A stretch of 64,000 nt of DNA from Ancistrus triradiatus (GCA_025084515.1 JAJAGP010001483.1:1-64000), one strand, 5' to 3'; counted from the stretch's first letter, positions 1-11,550 are shown. The notes: generated by a model not told the origin, from the sequence alone. Numbers and translations are program-made.

Positions 1-901
1 TTTTCCTTTAGAATTCTCTGATATAATTCAGAATTCATTGTTCCATCAATGATGGCAAGCCGTCCTGGCCCAGATGCAGCAAAACAGGCCCAAACCATGA
101 TACTACCACCACCATGTTTCACAGATGGGATAAGGTTCTTATGCTGGAATGCAGTGTTTTCCTTTCTCCAAACATAACGCTTTTCTTTTAAACCAAAAAA
201 TTCTATTTTGGTCTCATCCGTCCACAAAACATTCTTCCAATAGCATTCTGGCTTGTCCACATGATCTTTAGCAAACTGCAGACCAGCAGCAACGTTCTTT
301 TTGGACATTTCTCTTTGCATCCCTGCCATGCACACCATTGTTGTTCAGTGATGGTGGACTCATGAACATTAGCATAAACCAATGTGACAGAGAGGCCTTA
401 AGTTGCTTAGAAGTTACCCTGGGGTCTTTTGTGACCTCACCAACTATTACACGCCTTGCTTTTGGAGTGATCTTTGTTGGTCGACCACTCCTGGGGAGGG
501 TAACAATAGTCTTGAATTTTCTCCATTTGTACACAATCTGTCTGACTGTGGATTGGTGGAGTCCAAACTCTTTAGAGATGGTTTTTCTCTTTTTCTGAAG
601 TCGTCAGAAATCTCCTTTGTTTGTTCCATGATACACTTCCACAAACATGTTGTGAAGAGCAGACTTTGATAGATCCCTTTAAATAAATAAAAGATACTTT
701 TGACACTCACTAATATGTAATGAAGGATCATTTTCCTCAATAAATAAATGACCAAGTATAATATTTTTGTCTCATTTGTTTAACTGGATTCTCTTTATCT
801 ACTTTCAGGACTTGTGGGAAAATGTGATGATGTTTTAGGTCATATTTATGCAGAAATACAGGAAATTCTAAACCGTTCACACACTTTCAAGCGCCACTGT
901 T
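1..901 (-). mobile_element. Tc1/mariner element, family A, copy 1 (cut by window edge)
   Basis: Degenerate Tc1-like DNA transposon lying antisense in the last intron of bmp5. The minus strand reads as a broken transposase: the second helix-turn-helix region with GRPTKITPKAR is near 500-430, and the catalytic region, equivalent to the HGGGSIMVW motif of the family, is near 115-90. The right end, tcaagcgccactgt at about 887-900, is the family A terminal inverted repeat. Frameshifts and stops throughout show it is dead. At least seven more copies or fragments of this family occur in the window. Confidence 0.9.
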
Positions 902-968
902 TATGTGATGTATATCTATTAATGTAATATATTAATGCAATATATTTTTGGTCATCTTCCATTCACAG

Positions 969-1118
969 GTTCATCTTATGTTTCCTGATAACGTGCCAAA
1001 GCCCTGTTGTGCCCCGACCAAGCTGAATGCTATATCTGTGCTATACTTCGATGACAGCTCCAATGTCATTTTAAAGAAATACCGCAACATGGTTGTCAGG
1101 TCTTGTGGATGCCATTGA
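969..1118 (+). CDS. bmp5: bmp5, last coding exon (C-terminus of the mature BMP ligand)
   Basis: This exon encodes the last 49 residues of a secreted TGF-beta superfamily ligand and ends in TGA at 1116-1118. It carries the end of the cystine-knot domain: VPKPCCAPTKLNAISVLYF, then YRNMVVRSCGCH at the C-terminus, with the paired CC and terminal CxC cysteines in place. The wording (KPCCAPTKLNA, FDDSSNVILKKY) is that of the BMP5/6/7 group. The start VHLMFPD and RSCGCH fit BMP5 better than BMP6 or BMP7. The acceptor ttccattcacag ends at 968 and the exon starts in phase 0. Earlier exons lie to the left of the window. The hmgcll1-like and gfral neighbours independently support BMP5 by conserved gene order. 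Confidence 0.93.
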   Translation, partial: VHLMFPDNVPKPCCAPTKLNAISVLYFDDSSNVILKKYRNMVVRSCGCH

Positions 1119-1590
1119 GGGTTTGGAGGATTGTTTTGTGAACATAGATTAATACATGTTTAGGATATGTCACACTGTCAGTGAGGGTTATACATTTTTA
1201 TTTTATCTTGGAAGTTAGGGTAATCTGTGTTTGTAAAACTTCCCACCTCTGTAATAGAACTGGAGTTAAAGACATACCAAATAGATCATTTTGACATTTG
1301 ATGTACAGTGTTATGTATATATTAGCTCATGGATGATCTTATTTATTTGGCTTTACTATAATGTAACTGTCCAATAGATGATACAAAGACCATAGTTATG
1401 ACTTAGTTATGACAGAAATACTGTTTTATCAAATGAGGTCAGGTCCATAAGCAAAGTTAATGTTTTTAATGTGGATATTTGTGTCTTCATTTACAGTAGT
1501 AATTTAATATATGTTTTGCAAAATATATTGCATTTACTTTATTAAAATAAAGTTAATGTGTCAATAAATATATTTTCCAAAAAAAGGACA
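1119..1590 (+). other. bmp5: bmp5 3' UTR and polyadenylation signals
   Basis: AT-rich, mostly unique sequence follows the bmp5 stop codon. Two AATAAA hexamers at 1546-1551 and 1563-1568 probably direct cleavage near 1580-1590. The end point is inferred from these hexamers; there is no transcript evidence. Confidence 0.6.
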
Positions 1591-1744
1591 TTGTTCTTTT
1601 TCTTTACTCCACATTATATTTCTGTCAGATTTTCTGTAACACTTTATACTAAAGCATATTTATTTCATAAATAACTCGGCAAGAACGGTATATAATTCAT
1701 AATTAACAAATCATGAACAAAAGGTTAGTAATGTTATTCAATAA

Positions 1745-2140
1745 TAGTTCATTTTTGCAGTCCTGACCTTCCCCAATAGCGAATGTGTGGAGAATTTTGA
1801 AATGAAAAATGCGACAACTACGACCCCGTACTATTGCATCGCAAGACTTGTTTGCAGGAAGAAGGGACAAAATAACACCTGAAACACTTAATCACTTGGT
1901 ATCCTCTGTGCCAAAATCAATGGCAACATTACAAAGTGGTAAATGGTTTACCGTCCCAACCTATTTTGGAATGTGTTGCAGATCTAAAATGCAGGACTGG
2001 ATGTTTATTAACAAATTAAATGAAGTTGACCAGACAAAACATGAAATATCTCAGATTCATACTGTCTGCAATGAAATAAAAGTCAAAGTAAATGTAAGAA
2101 CACTGTTTTTTATGCATTTTCCATACTGATTCAGGGTTGT
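1745..2140 (+). mobile_element. Tc1/mariner-like element, family B, 3' part
   Basis: The end of a fish Tc1/mariner-type element. An open frame near 1809-1960 reads MRQLRPRTIASQDLF... then KITPETLNHLVSSVPKSM, which resembles the C-terminus of a common fish Tc1/mariner transposase. The flank contains the family B 3' sequence (gttgaccagacaaaacatgaaatatctcag) and ends with the degenerate terminal repeat gattcagggttgtgag. The same 3' sequence recurs at 28225-28648 and in the copy at 42389-43070. Confidence 0.65.
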
Positions 2141-2399
2141 GAGAGACATCATATATATAGAGACATCAGAAATATTAAACTACGCAAAAGAGTATGGATT
2201 TATAACATTAAGCTTTTCAGCAGAGCTAGCTCTTGCTTTAAATGAAATATTTATCCATTGAATGATACAGCAAATCAACACAGAAAACGAATGATGTAGT
2301 ATTTTAGAGTACTAAAACATTTGGTTAATACTGCCATGTCACGAGTACTTAACCCCTATATAATACTGCTGATTTTAAAACCTACTTCTAATCCGTTTC

Positions 2400-3420
2400 A
2401 CCTGCTTCAGCTGTGGTGTGTTTATATAAACACCTCCAAATGATGTGTTCAGGATACGTTGCAGCCATGGTGAAGCCTAAGGAGCTATCACCAAAGCTGA
2501 AAGAGGAGACCATTTCATTGCACCAAAAGGGCAACTGGTATAAAACGATATCCAAGACCTCGAAATATTCCTAGAGACACCATTGGGAACATTGTATGAA
2601 AGTCATTGTAAGAAATTGTGGACTCATCAAGACAACAACAACAAAAAACTTACTACAACTTACAGGATGATCTGATGAAGGCTGGGACAAATGTGTCAAT
2701 GTCAAAAATAAGATCACTTAAACAGCCAAAGGCTTTGCTGGACTTCACAGTGCACGCCACTCTTGTCTAAGAAGCACAAGAAGGAATACATGGAATGCAC
2801 CAGAAGAAATTTATATAGGCATGTACAGTTTGGGGACAAAACAAAACTGGAACTCTTTGGCCATAGTGATCAGTGGTTCTAGCATAAAAAGGTGAGGTTT
2901 CTGACCAAAAGAATACTGTTCCCACAGTCAAGCATTGAGGTGAGCCAGTGATGGTGTGGGGATGTTTTTGTGCTGCAGGAACTGGAAGTCTTGACTGTGG
3001 TGACATGCTGTAGGGATTCACAGAAATAACAAGTATGAGGAATATTATACCTTCTGTGGTGAACTTGGTGATAACTTGGTGACTGGATTCTCTAGCAGGA
3101 CAATGATCTCAAGCACACTTCCAAGTCAACCAAAGCTTGGTTAAGGACTCAGTCTTGGAATGTTCTGGAGTGGCTTTCTCAGTCTCTAGATTTAAATCAC
3201 ATGACTTTCTTTAAGAAAGCAGTTCCAGCATAGAAGCCATTTACCCTGAGCTGGAAGCTTTTGCATGACAAGAACAGGCAAAGAAGCTTGTCAGTACTTA
3301 TTAGACCTTTTTAAAGGTTATAAAGTCAAAAGATTGCTCCACCAAGTACTGAGGTTGGGGGCTGAAATAGTAGACATTTGTCAGAAGAACTAGATGTTTT
3401 TCATTTAAACTGTTATCAAA
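2400..3420 (+). mobile_element. Degenerate Tc1-like transposon, family C
   Basis: A broken Tc1-type transposase can be followed on the plus strand. It starts near ATG 2468 (MVKPKELSPKLKEETISLHQ) and continues to a recognisable MVWGCFCAAGTGS block near 2950-2990, the region that includes a catalytic aspartate neighbourhood in this superfamily. There are several frameshifts and stops. The terminal repeats are not clear, so both borders are approximate. Confidence 0.75.
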
Positions 3421-3429
3421 ATTACTTCT

Positions 3430-3566
3430 ATGTAACAATAAATGTTTTATTGTTAAGGGCCTTGCTCAAGGACCCAACAGTGGCATCTTGGCAGAGGTGG
3501 GATTTGAACCCTGGACCTTCTGGTCCATAGTCCAGTGCCTTACCCACTAGGCTACCACAGTCCCAT
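3430..3566 (-). repeat. tRNA-derived SINE
   Basis: On the minus strand the head has an A-box-like segment (TAGCCTAGTGGGTAAGG, near 3555-3535) followed by a B-box-like segment (GGTTCAAATCC, near 3515-3500), spaced as in tRNA-derived Pol III promoters. The conserved fish SINE body follows (CCACTGTTGGGTCCTTGAGC). It is a SINE and not a tRNA gene, because no cloverleaf with paired acceptor arms is visible. Confidence 0.7.
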
Positions 3567-4159
3567 TTAAGGTGCAGGCAGGGATGAAAGTAAGCTGGAA
3601 CGGGCCGGTGCTGCGTACGACTAAAAGATTCAGTGGCGGTAATCCGTACCGGAAAGAGGGGAGAGCAGCTGCCACCTTCCAACAAGTCATGGTCAGACTT
3701 TCAGCAAGAAAACACATTAACATCGTGATCTCCCTGTCACTTGCTAAGTTGTCCTGAATTGTTTCTGAACCGTCCGTTTGGTCCGCTTTGGTTCGTGCTG
3801 GACGGAGCCCAGCTGCTGTTCATTACTGCACGTTAATGTTAGCGCAAGCTTCCCGTGCTGCAACCGACTGATATCCAGTGTTATGGGGTTTTGACAGGCA
3901 GATGTTTGTTGCAATATCTTCCAAATAAAATTAGTAGAAGATTAAGTTGTGATATTCCATGATATTCTGATTTATTCCAACAACTATGAAGTGAGATGCC
4001 TATTATAAACCAAGCAAAACAGACACTACACACAAAGCAGCTCAGACAGGGTTGCCAGATCCCATGCGAGAATTAAGCAAAAGAGGTCTATGGAAACAAG
4101 CCCCCAAAAAAACTACTTGGCAAAACAAACAAACAGAAAAAGCCCAGAACAGGCCACCT

Positions 4160-4226
4160 AACATAATAATAATAATAATAATAATAACAACAATAACAAC
4201 AACAACAACAACCACAACAACCATGT
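4160..4226 (+). repeat. (ATA)n/(ACA)n microsatellite
   Basis: A run of ATA trinucleotides is followed by ACA trinucleotides. It creates artificial low-complexity open frames (poly-Ile/Thr and poly-Val) on both strands. Confidence 0.95.
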
Positions 4227-5520
4227 ATATTTTTCTTTTAACATTATATTTTTAACAAAACCAACTTTCAGAAATATTGGACAGAGAGTCAGGATTAGAA
4301 ACAAGCCCTAAACACTTCAACTAACTATATTTGAAAGTGACCTTATTGAAAAATAAGCCCAAAGTTGTTTAGATTTTTGTCGAAGAATGCAAAGAACACA
4401 TAAAAAGAATAATGCAGAGAACAAATATGGACACGTTTGAAAGTCAAAGATGCCGAAACTGAAAATGTAATGTCAATGTAATGTTAAAACTACCCCTGGA
4501 TGAAGGTAATTGAATATTACTAATTGTAAGTGTATACATTTTGTATGAGTATGGATAAAATAGTAAATACTTTTTATATGCTTATTTCTGTATATTTCTG
4601 ATTGCAAGGGAAGTAAGTTGTAAATGCAGTTATGGTGTCTAGTCCACACCTGGTAGTGTTGTGACAACATTCTAAAGAACTCGTCTTTTTTGCATCAAGG
4701 AAAGACATTTGCTGAGCTCTTAATATTGTTTATTTGTCTCCATAAATATGTTAACCCCCTCTTAAACCTAGAATAGCTTCAGAAATCTTTTGTTTTCATG
4801 TTATTGACATTTTCTGGCATATATGAAAACTGAATGACTGGGTCACACTTAATTAAAAGCAGCTGTGGTGCCAGACAGATGTTATGTAAACCGGATTAAA
4901 AACCAAGCATTGACGTCGGATGATAAGGCCACCTGCTAACTTAATTTATAGTGGCCAAGATGATTTGCATTCCTGCGGCTTGTGGCCCTGCATGATTACT
5001 CCTGCCACTTCACAATGCCATAAACTGTTTAGCATTGTGGGATTATTTCCAGTCTCACAAATGCCCTGCCACACAAATCCCTGAATAAGTAGGTTCATAT
5101 TTGATGGGATTCTCTGCCAGTGGGTACCAAGCTATGCAGCCGTCTAGAGGGGTATGAGGGCAATCACATAACATCTATCTGATGTACAGTCTATAGTGAC
5201 AGACACACACATAAATAGAAGGATACTCTGAAGTAAATAATTCTTCTTCCCCCACTCATGGTCAAATGCCATCTGCTTTAAACAGACGTTAAACTTTTCC
5301 GAGAAAGTCAACATGAAGTACTGTTTAGATTTGAGGTTTCTTGAGCCATAACACCAAGGGATATTGCCTGCTGAATTACAAATGTCAGGTATGTGCTCCT
5401 GTAAATGGTTTTACCTTGAATTGAGGCCCTGTTTCTGCTCTTCGAGTTTATATGAGGCCTTGTTCCTGCTCTTTCAGTTCATTTTTATGAACTTCACATA
5501 CTGGTCCATGTGTACGTATT
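4227..5520. other. Intergenic, no gene recognised
   Basis: I see no exon-like or transposon-like sequence here. The sub-region 4920-5085 is of balanced composition, contains a perfect octamer ATTTGCAT, and is free of the surrounding repeats, so it could be a conserved non-coding block. That is a guess without alignment. Confidence 0.4.
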
Positions 5521-5525
5521 ATACA

Positions 5526-6172
5526 CAGTGGGGCCAAAAAGTATTTAGTCAGACACTGGTTGTGCAAGTTCTTCTACTTAGAAAGATGATAGACGTCTGT
5601 AATTTTCATCATGAGATGAAAATTATCACTGCACTGCAAGGTCTGAGTCCCTCTCTGATGGTAGCTTTTGTTACTGTGGTCCCAGCTCTCTGCAGGTCAT
5701 TCATCAGGTCCCTCCGTGTAGTTCTGGGATTTTTGCTCACCATTCTCATGATCATTTTGACCCCACAGGATGAGATCTTGCGTGGGACCCCAGATCAAGG
5801 GAGATTATAAATGTTCTTGTATGTCTTCCATTTTCTTACAATTGCTCCCACAGTTGATTTATTCACACCAACCTGTTTGCCTATTGTAGATTCACTCTTC
5901 CCAGTTTGGTGCAGGTCTACAATTTTCTTCCTGGTGTCCTTCGACAGCTCTTTGGTCTTGGCCATGGTTGAGTTTGGAGTCTGACTGTTTGAGGCTGTGG
6001 ACAGGTAATAAGTGGAAGACAAGTAACGAGTGGAGGACAGAAGAGCTTCTTAAAGAAGAAGTTACAGGTCTGTGAGAGCCAGAAATCTTGCTTGTTTGTG
6101 GGTGACCAAATACTTATTATTATTTCCTGGATTTTTTTCCCCCTCATTTTTGTCTCTAATAGTTGATATATA
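5526..6172 (-). mobile_element. Internally deleted Tc1 element, family D, keeping the transposase DNA-binding part
   Basis: Bounded on the left by the family D terminal repeat (cagtggggccaaaaagtatt, 5526) and on the right by the decayed partner near 6110-6170, next to a TA microsatellite. The minus strand holds the transposase N-terminus from its own ATG (5963) as MAKTKELSKDTRKKIVDLHQ, with the first helix-turn-helix (GKQVGVNKSTVGAIVRKWK). After one stop codon comes the second DNA-binding subdomain (KNPRTTRRDLMNDLQRAG) down to about 5645. The whole catalytic domain is missing. Confidence 0.85.
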
Positions 6173-6182
6173 TTATATTATA

Positions 6183-6229
<47 letters not shown>

Positions 6230-6262
6230 TTATATATATATATGTACATACATATACATTAT
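6165..6262. repeat. (TA)n microsatellite
   Basis: Imperfect TA dinucleotide run that overlaps the end of the deleted Tc1 copy. Confidence 0.95.
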
Positions 6263-6594
6263 ACTCTCACTTGCCAGATTTGGATTTGAACCATACTGTG
6301 ACCATAAAACATGCTTGTAATTAAGATGGCACACACAACTTTGTCAGCTGACAGTTATCAGTTTGGGCACAGACAGTGTCAGCCAGATGGATCTGTTTTT
6401 AGAATGTTTATTTTCTTTTTAAAAATAATGATGGCTGTTCCTCCATAATAAATGAATACTAAAAGCTGCACGATGCAATTTTGTATGATACTTCACATTG
6501 AGACATTTCTTACCATTCTTACCAAATCAAAGTAAAGGACAAGGAAACGTTGTGGATGATGTGAATACACTATATTTTTAATAGATCAGATCAG

Positions 6595-7262
6595 GTACTA
6601 TTTTGATGGTGAACCAATCTCAGCACTGCAGTGGCACTGATGTGGTGGTGGTGTGTTACTGTGTGTTGCACTGATACAGTAGCTACGGATCAGACACAGT
6701 AGCAATGCTGGAGGTTTTAAACCACCTCCTATGTCCTGATGAAGAATTAGAGGATGATTAACACAAACTGTGCTACACAGACGAGCTACAGTGTCTGACC
6801 TTACATCTGCAAGGTGGATGGTAGATGTGTCTAATAGAGTGAACACCACTGTTTACACTTATCTGTGCAATATTTAGTACCTCATCCGTGCAATACTATC
6901 TTAATTTTTATTTATTTTTTAACTGTGCAACTTATTTTACTCATTTCATAATTGCCTTGTCTTATATTTTCTCTGTTGCACTGTGCAAGGATTGCATACA
7001 ATTTTGTTGTATCTTTGGTATAATTACAATAAAGATTTTATTCTATTCTAAATAGTACCTGATCTGTGCTGGTTCTGACCATTAAAGAAGTTAAGGGGTT
7101 GAGGGGATGAGTTAAGGGGACTAACAAAGTATGGAGCGAAACAGATGGACTAGAGTCTGTAATTGCAACTACAAAGTGCCTCTATATGCTACGTGAAACT
7201 GCCGAAATGGACAATGAGTGCTTAAACAAGGAGGTATACCTAATAAAGTGATTGCTGAGTGT
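6595..7262. repeat. Non-autonomous fish interspersed repeat, interrupted by a LINE tail
   Basis: Non-coding repeat with the wording of a common fish element: ctcagcactgcagtggcac near 6619, cagcaatgctggaggtttta, and gaaacagatggactagagtc near 7138. It ends near 7262 with acctaataaagtgattgctg, which resembles the outer repeat of family G Tc1 elements. About 6858-7055 is foreign sequence (see the separate entry). Confidence 0.65.
6858..7055 (+). mobile_element. LINE 3' end with TTCTA-type tail, inserted in the repeat
   Basis: A short segment ending in acaataaagattttattctattcta. This is a polyadenylation-like signal followed by a simple pentameric tail, typical of 3' ends of fish non-LTR retrotransposons. 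No coding sequence remains. The interrupted repeat resumes with agtacctgatctgtgctggt. Confidence 0.5.
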
Positions 7263-8878
7263 ATTTTTTTGCGCCGTTTTTTTGCAAGCTTTAAAATTCA
7301 GTTTAAAGAAAACCTACCAAGAAATCATATCATAATTTCATCACATTATATTTAATTCATTTATTAATTACTTATTAATCAACCCTCCCTCTCTTCCCTA
7401 TTTCTTTCTCATTCTTTCTTCCTCTTCTTAGCATTGTTAGTTCATTTTCTAGTTCCTGCTTACTGACAGTTTATAAGATGATGGAACCATTACCTAATCA
7501 AACTGGTTTGCAATGTATTCATTCATCATCACACATATGCTCATTCTTAATTGTGTTCCATGGGAGGGCTGTAAGGCTTTCATTATGTTCAGTGAGAATC
7601 TCATGAATGGATTCTAATGAATCTCTAACCATCTTGGTCACACGTAAGCAAGGAAGACCAAACAAATGTGTGCATGTGTGTGTAGGCCAAGTTTATGTAT
7701 CTCACAATATCTCACTTTTTTTACATTTTGTGGCGACATTTTGCAAACAAAGGAAGTTTTGTTTAAATAAAAACATCAACTTTTCTGAAACAACAAAAAA
7801 AGCCAAATGTTTTCCGTTTGGTTACTGAGGTTAAGGTTAGGGTTAAGTGTAGGTGTAGCATTAATAAGCTACAGTAATCATGTCAATGGAAAATCCCCAA
7901 ACATATGTTTACCAAGACTATGTGTGTGTTTGGCAGAGTACTCTGTAAAAGGGATTGTAAAGACCTTATGACCCCAGGTTGAAATGCTTGTATTCCATCT
8001 CATGAATTTCATTCAATTAAAGCCAATGTACTGAGGACATCACACGCACACTGTCTCATCCTTTGTTCCTTAAATAAAATTGTCCATGTGTCAGCAGCTC
8101 ATTTACATTGCACACTCAATGAGAAAACAAGGATCCTTTCAAGAGGCAGGCAGACAAAATTACCTCACATCCCATTTGAAAGAGGTTTTCAGTATTGTTT
8201 ACTTTTCCTGCCATACTCACATGTTCCCTCTATATCCTTGAGCTTAGAGGGGACTTTCCATGTAGTTTCCATACCCAACATTTACTGAAACCGTATGCAA
8301 AGAGAATCTTTCACTACTCACTGCACATTGAAAAACTGTTCATCCCCAACGTAGCCAGGTATGTACGCCAAGCTTTATTTTGAAGCTTTGGGTTTTGATT
8401 CATGATACAAGATATAGTTTGTAATCTATATGACTTGTTTAAGTGTATAAATATTTTCATTATTATTTAATAGTATGATTCATATATTCATTATTCGTAT
8501 TTTCTGAGTGGGCATAACATAACACAAAGACAGTATAAATTTATCATTTAAGTATGCTTAATAGACCACTTTTGTACACATTTTAAAGCAAAGGTGCCAA
8601 AAGCAAATGTTAGCTAGATCACAGCAGAATATTGACTTTTATGTGGAGGAACTATAAAAGGATATTGAAAAGCAATCTTTAGTACCCATATGGTATCTGA
8701 GGGGACTCATTTTAGGGTCATACTGTGCACTTGCTTTAATATAAACGATAAATAATAGATCAAAATGAAACTAAAGAAAACTATTAAAAATATATTGTTA
8801 AACTTAAAAAAGATATTGTTTGTAAAAGATAGGCTGGAAGAATACATTGAAACAGCTGATATGAATAATTAGGCTGTA
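7263..8878. other. Intergenic AT-rich sequence, no gene recognised
   Basis: AT-rich, with only short chance open frames (for example 7607-7828 and 8088-8288) that show no recognisable domain, splice context or similarity I can name. Confidence 0.5.
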
Positions 8879-9080
8879 AAGCTGCACAGATGGGTCGAGT
8901 CAAATTGATCTCTTTAACGCTCTTTACAATAGAGCATTGTCTCAAAGCAGCTTTAACACTGGCTAGGCTCACAGTCCCTAAGTGTGTAACTCCCTAAGTG
9001 TGGTGAGGAAGAAACCTCGGGAGGACCAAGACTCAAAGAGGGCCCCAATCTCCTTGGGTGACCTAGATGTTATAGGTAAG
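8878..9080 (-). repeat. LINE/SINE 3'-tail-like repeat (reverse orientation)
   Basis: On the minus strand this reads as a fish repeat ending: a block equivalent to gaggtttcttcctcaccaca, then the 'gctgctttgagacaatgctc' type segment near 8957-8935. A related segment in the opposite orientation lies at 23215-23420. It is non-coding and is probably an L2-like or SINE tail. Confidence 0.6.
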
Positions 9081-9239
9081 AATTAAGTTACCTAAATAAT
9101 GCATTTATAATAATAGTTTAAATATACAGAAGCTAAGCAGAAAAAATTAAAAACAAATACAATGAAACACACACACACTGACAAAATAACTCACCAATTC
9201 ATCAACTTTTCATGTACAAATGGAACGATGATATATGTA

Positions 9240-9387
9240 CAGTGGGGCAAAAAAGTATTTAGTCAGCCACTGATTGTGCAAGTTCTCCTACTTAGAAAGA
9301 TGACAGAGGTCTGTAACTTTTCATCATCTTTCTAAGTAGGAGAACTCGCACAATCAGTGGCTGACTAAATACTTTTTTGCCCCACTG
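9240..9387. mobile_element. Palindromic Tc1 MITE, family D
   Basis: A 148-bp insertion made of two 64-bp arms that are inverted copies with a single mismatch (A/G at arm position 41) around a spacer of about 20 bp. It is flanked by TA at 9238-9239 and 9388-9389, the Tc1 target duplication. The arms are the family D terminal repeat (cagtggggcaaaaaagtatt), also seen at 44516 and 46087. No coding sequence remains. Near-perfect arms imply a young insertion. Confidence 0.93.
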
Positions 9388-9389
9388 TA

Positions 9390-11003
9390 CAGTCGTATGA
9401 AAAAAGTTTGGGCACACCCTGATAATTTTCATGATTTTTCTTTATTAAATCATTGGTTGTCCAGGCTCAGCAATTTCAGGTAAATATATCACATAGCAGA
9501 TGAATGACACCGTGATATTTGAGAAGTGAAATTAAGTTTATAGGTTTTACAGAAAGTGTGCAGTAATTATTCAAACAAAAATTAGGCAGGTGCATAAAAT
9601 TTGGGCACCCTTGTCATTTGAATTACCTTTAGCACTAATTTATTGGAACACAAAATTTGTTTTGTAATCTCATTGACCCTTGATCTTACATACACAAGTG
9701 AATCCAAACTATGAGAAAAGTGTTAAGGTCGCCCAATTGGAAGTTTTTCTTCTCCTCTTTGCATCTTTCTCCTCAAAACAACTCTCAAATGGCCTGAAAA
9801 CAAAGGTTTGTTCAACATCATGGTTCAGGGATAAAAAGGGAAAAGCTCTCTCAGAGATTTAAGCTGTCAGTTTCCACTGTGAGGAACATAGTGAGGCAAT
9901 GGAAGACCACAGGCACAGTTCTAGTTAAGGAAACTCCCGAAGTGGCAGACCAGACCAAGAAAAATCTCAGATAGGCAGAGGCGAAGGATGGTGAGAACAG
10001 TCATAGTCAAGCCACAGACCATCTCCAAAGGACCTACAAACCTCATGTTGCTGCAGATGGTGTCATGTTCATCGTTCAACTAATATTACAGCGCACTTTG
10101 CACAAGGAGAGGCTTTGTATGGGAGAGTAATGCAGAAAGAAGCCTTTTCTGCAGACACGCCACAGAGTCACTTTGAGGTGTGCTACAGCACATTTGGACA
10201 ATCCAGCTTAATTTTGGAATAAAGTGGCTGTGTACTGATGAAAACTTAAAATTGAGTTATTTGGACATATACAAGGAGCGGAAAAAAAAAGAACACAGCA
10301 TCCCAAGACAAACACACTTGCTACCCACAGTAAAATTTGGTGGCGGTCGGTTTCCATCATGCTGTGGGAATGTGTGGCCAGTGCAGGGTACTAGGAATCT
10401 TGTTAAAGTTGAGGGTCGCATGGATTCCAGGTTAATATCTCCAGATTCTTGAGAAACAATGTTCAAGAATCAGTGACAAAGTTGCACCGAGGCCAACGAC
10501 CCCAAAACCATGCTCAAAATCTACTAAGGCATTCATGCAGCGGAGGAACCAGTTACAACGTTTCTGGAATGGCCATCTCAGTCCCCAGGACATGAATATT
10601 ACTGAAAATTGTGGGCTTGTCCATGCTCGGGAAACCATCAAACCTGACTGAACTGGAGATGTTTCTAAAGAAGAATGGTAAAAAAGCACCTTCAACCAGA
10701 ATCCAGACTGGGAAGCCGTAGGAAACGTTTAGCGGCTGTTATTTCTACAAAAGGAGGATCTACTAAATATTGATGTCATTTTTCTGTTGGGGTGCCCAAA
10801 TTTATGCCACCTGCCTAATTTTTTTGAATAATTACTGCACACTTTCTGTAAAATCCTATAAAACTTCATTTCACTTCTCAAATGTCACTGTGTTCATCTG
10901 CTATATGATATATTTAACTCAAGTTGCTGATCTGAACAACCAATGATTTATAAACTAAAATCATGAAAATTATCAGGGGTGCCCAAACTTTTTCATACGA
11001 CTC
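9390..11003 (+). mobile_element. Near full-length Tc1-like element, family E
   Basis: A 1614-bp element with terminal repeats cagtcgtatgaaaaaagttt (9390) and the matching inverted end (aaactttttcatacgactc, to 11003), flanked by TA on both sides. The plus strand carries a decayed transposase, with a helix-turn-helix-type region near 9840-10010, then VKFGGGRFPSCCGNVW near 10330-10380 in place of the HGGGSVMVWG-type motif, and a C-terminal segment RKRLAAVISTKGG near 10720-10760. Frameshifts and stops make it non-functional. The left end directly abuts the MITE and shares its TA. Confidence 0.9.
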
Positions 11004-11024
11004 TAAGTGATTACAATATTAATG

Positions 11025-11550
11025 CGAAATGCTAAGCTCATTGGGGAAAACTGTACAATTGAAAGGAGGCTCTATTTACCCTGTTAGTCTGTTTCTAGAT
11101 GAGATAAGGTTGGGCATTGGAAGCAAACAGGTTCTGTATGGTATGCTGTGGCACATTTGCCCACAGATGGTGCAGCTGGGCCTGTAGATCCTCATCCATC
11201 TCACTAGCAGTTGGGGTAGTGTGTCACTCCACAGCAAAATGACCTCTGCTTCTCTCAGTCCTTCTCAAAGTCGGTCAACTGGGCAAAATGTCTTAGTGCT
11301 TCGTAGAGACATGTCTAGCAGTCAACGACCCCTCACCAAGAGGTACACTACCCAAGCCTCTGAGAGCCTTTTTATAGGACAGCAGGGGTAGCACTTTCAC
11401 TCCCTCTTGTGGCAAGACCCAGTCTGTAATCAGACCACACCTATAATCATTTACATATCTGTCTGAGACATAACTGCATGCCGAGTTTTGCAGTCATCCA
11501 ACATTTCTATCTGGGTGCTTTTTACTGTCAATGAGTATATATTGAAATAT
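11025..11550 (-). mobile_element. Deleted Tc1-like remnant, family F
   Basis: The minus strand begins with tatactcattgacagtaaaa (about 11540) and then gives a short N-terminal transposase start near 11311 (MSLRSTKTFCPVDRL), a pattern seen in fish Tc1-like elements. It then jumps to a non-coding end. The internal part is absent, so the assignment is moderate. Confidence 0.5.

Noticed and set aside
1809..2129. 106-codon frame considered as a host gene
   Set aside because: Its middle matches the C-terminus of a fish Tc1/mariner transposase and its end runs through the transposon's non-coding terminus.
3430..3566. A-box and B-box sequences suggesting a tRNA gene (also at 24448-24634 and 61835-62115)
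   Set aside because: No complete cloverleaf is seen, and each is followed by a fish SINE body and tail.
4042..4255. Poly-Val/Ile and poly-Thr open frames
   Set aside because: They are translations of an ATA/ACA microsatellite.
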